DNA of 30,036 bases from Priapulus caudatus (taxonomy: Eukaryota; Priapulida; Priapulimorpha; Priapulimorphida; Priapulidae). The position numbers and the translations under genes were made by a program. Positions within the stretch are counted from its first letter, which is position 1. Every line of letters begins with the position of its first letter. Below the pieces are notes generated by a model that saw nothing but the letters and a program-made list of their open reading frames with translations, had not been told where the DNA came from and did not search any database. Of the stretch, positions 27,576 through 30,036 are shown piece after piece. The DNA lies in contig NW_014578113.1 in NCBI RefSeq assembly GCF_000485595.1, positions 97,523 to 127,558 on the forward strand. Direction: 5' to 3'.

Positions 27576-30036
27576 AGCTATAATGAGAAGAATTAATATA
27601 GTTTGTGCTCTATAGTTGAGCTAGGACTTAAAATGTAATTTAACGTCATATGTTGCTTATTACTGGAACAACTTTTCTCGTTGAGGTGGAAGATTACCGC
27701 GGTTTTAAACAGTATTTTCAGTGAACATCAGGACCGAAGAGTAAATAAAAAGCGAGAGCGGTTTTTTAGCTTGTATAAATAAAATTTTTCGCCCGAAGGA
27801 GTTTGATCGTATACTTTTATATTCGGATTTGCGTTTTAAACTTTATCGGAAAGATGCGCGCGAGGAGGTAACGCGCGGGGGATGCTTTCATAGAGTACCG
27901 TGATTTTAGGGATTTCGTTAGTGTAGCTTCGTGTAAGCGCGCGTTGCAGTGTGAGTCAGCAGGCTTGTAGTTGGGTTTTGTGTCGTGTTCATCGAATGTA
28001 CACACGCTCGATCCAGAAGTTATTATCGGATAAATAGTCTATACAGATCCTTTACTACACAACACAGTTGCCGCGTTTCTTTCACTTATCTTCTGACCGC
28101 TGCCAGATTCACTTACGGACGAGTGGGGCCTTCGAAGCCGGGATCCCACCAGCGAATCATTAAGGAGTCGAGTGGAACACGAGTGGAAATAACTCATAAC
28201 CCGAAGAATAAGAATGGAGCATAATAAGTGTGAGGTGGAGATGGATGACGGAGGAGAGCATGAGGACCAAGTTTACTAAAACAAGACACATGAGGGTAAA
28301 ACGTTGAAAAGTCCAAAGAGAGGAAAAAAATAGATTTAAAAATGCAGGAAAGGATGGACCAAGTTACCTAGCCGTACAAGACGGGGAATTCTGTTGTTCC
28401 TGCGATTAAGAACACTGTTGACACAGAACGAAACAGAATTACGCAACGCACAGCAGAACTGTAGGAACACTGCAAAGCCCTACGTTTAGGCCCGAGTACA
28501 TCCAGTGAAAATGTAATAGAAACAGGTACTTTTTGGTGGACAATCAAACTGGAATTCAGTTTGAGTTAAAGACGAGCAGAATTCAAACAATAGAAGCAAA
28601 GTTCAGTATTTGACTAGGACATGCATCAACAGCCTGAGCGCTACTATTCGACATTTAGAGAGATTTAAACAGGACTACTCACAATATTAAGATGTTTTTA
28701 TCCCATTTAACAGGCAACTGGCATTGTGGGCCCTTGGTTTTAAGATTTACAACTTCCTTCGGTCAATACTGCGGAGGTGTCAAAAAAACCATTCGAGGGT
28801 TTCCTACTTGAAGCGAGGATCAAGGAGTATAGAAGCAGCATAAACGGCGACTGAAGGAGGAGATACGAGGCCGGAAGACGGCAATACTTCTGCGCCCAGC
28901 ATTAACGTATTACGACAGTTACATGGTCCCGACAAGCGGACTACACAGCACGGAGATGAATTCCCAAGAAAAGTTTTAGAGCTCTGGCAGTATCCCTCGA
29001 GACCGCCAGTAGGTCGCCACTGAGAAGGCTATGCAGAATGTACAGGTATGTTTCTCAATTGGCCGTGTCAAAAACTCGAAATTCAGCACAGTCTTCAGAT
29101 ATGACACTATCAAAGTGGCTCCAGTATCGGAACGGAACGCATCTTGAGAACCGTACACGCACAAATCAAATGAGATGATTTGAGGTGTATCGCAGTGAGT
29201 CTAGCGAAGAGGACAAAATCAAGTATACAACGACAACGCGATCTGCCAAGAAAAATTGATTTTTAAGCGCGCCGGACTGGCAGGGAAGGCGAGCCACCAT
29301 CAATGCGACTGTCGGCTGTCGAAGATCGCCGCATAGATTGTTTGCCAGCAGGAAGTTCAGATGGCATGACTAGATCTGGAACAACGTGGAATGCAGGCCA
29401 AAACAGAATCGCTTGTGTTTTTGGTCTTAGTATGCCCATCGTTGAGAAGTGGAGCGATATGTCGGGAATAGTCGGAGGTTGTATCAAGTTCCCACACGTT
29501 TATGACTGCGGCGGGGGGAAAAAGAAATAGATAGACTCTCTGCATGGGGAGAGGTGTCAAAACAACTCTGAAGCTAGTCGGGGCGTCTAAAAACGAGTCG
29601 CACTACAATAAGGGCCCCTGGCAGAGTGGCTTAGAGGAAGTTCCTAACAAATAACAGCGCAATCGTGTACATGCAGAATGTCAGTACCGTGCGGGGACAA
29701 CGAGTGGGCGAGTTAGACACCGGTCAGACGTACCGGACGGGGGATTGGACGGTGACGGGTGTAGAGGGGCAGCCTGTTTTCGACGGGCAGGCCGCCGGAA
29801 CAGACCTCGCCGACCTCGAACAGGGCCGAATGTGTCAAACGGACACTCTAGTTAGCGGGTTAATGGACAGGCTCGGAAGAAATGGTCAGGAGGGGGAGCT
29901 GCGAAGCGGTCCTCAACTGAGGACTCGTCTCCCGGAGCGTCCCTTGTAACAGCTTAGCGGAGCCAGTAAATCAGAAGACCTTAAGGCGCGTAGGCACCGG
30001 CACCAGATTGAAAGAAGATGCAGATCTTGAGTGTGG
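27576..30036. other. Decayed sequence of unknown origin
   Basis: GC-richer than its surroundings and interrupted by many stops. Features seen: TATAAATAAAATTTTTCGCCC near 27773, which could be a promoter and poly(A)-like pair; a short open frame from an ATG at 28214 rich in acidic residues; a stretch around 28700-29010 open for many codons in one frame (...PDKRTTQHGDEFPRKVLELW...); and a GC-rich open frame 29665-29949 (94 codons from a GTG, no domain). A decayed retroelement is possible, but I find no reverse transcriptase, integrase or repeat pair to support it. Confidence 0.35.

Noticed and set aside
28125-28152. TGGGGCCTTCGAAGCCGGG as a retroelement primer-binding site or a tRNA 3' end
   Set aside because: The T-stem does not pair well and no LTR pair or pol domains were found in the window.
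29610-29640. A-box-like word (CCTGGCAGAGTGG)
   Set aside because: No B box at a suitable distance and no tRNA fold, so neither a tRNA nor a SINE head can be supported.

Overview
This window looks like nuclear DNA of an invertebrate animal. Its genes are split by canonical GT...AG introns, the coding exons are small islands in AT-rich sequence, and short non-autonomous DNA transposons (MITEs) are dense. The phylum cannot be fixed from the sequence. A 10-N assembly gap lies at 16276-16285.

Layout. (1) 1-1219: GT/GC microsatellite and a 41-bp minisatellite that runs up to a splice acceptor. (2) 1220-6250, + strand: ten phase-consistent exons encoding the C-terminus of an agrin-like proteoglycan (EGF-EGF-LG-EGF-LG-stop), with a poly(A) signal near 7246. 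The upstream exons lie outside the window. (3) 6251-9960: 3' UTR and gene-poor DNA, ending in a tandem repeat dimer. (4) 10008-15797, - strand: a complete four-exon ribosomal protein L22 gene (141 codons plus stop). All three introns carry repeats: a pogo/Tigger-like element, a microsatellite flanked by inverted repeats, two CAGGG-ended elements, a TA-flanked element, a 219-bp element and a 566-bp foldback. (5) 15830-16990: upstream region with a palindrome beside the assembly gap and another MITE. (6) About 16860-21336, + strand: a transposase-like gene with a 1062-codon open frame preceded by a 140-codon frame. The two are separated by a frameshift and a stop. It has an acidic-residue and CxxH core, coiled coils, and two Tudor/chromo-like repeats at the C-terminus. 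(7) 21337-24585, + strand: five phase-consistent exons of an amidohydrolase of the COG3618 / Amidohydro_2 type. Its first exon and its C-terminal exons were not found in usable form. (8) 24586-30036: repeats, a possible remnant of the amidohydrolase C-terminus near 25871, a degenerate inverted-repeat element at 27029-27575, and decayed sequence of unknown origin.

The three host genes are not functionally linked: a basement-membrane/synaptic matrix protein, a ribosomal protein and a metabolic hydrolase. The most distinctive item is the large transposase-like gene, whose superfamily I cannot name. Next comes the heavy mobile-element load in the RPL22 introns and beside a splice acceptor of the amidohydrolase gene.
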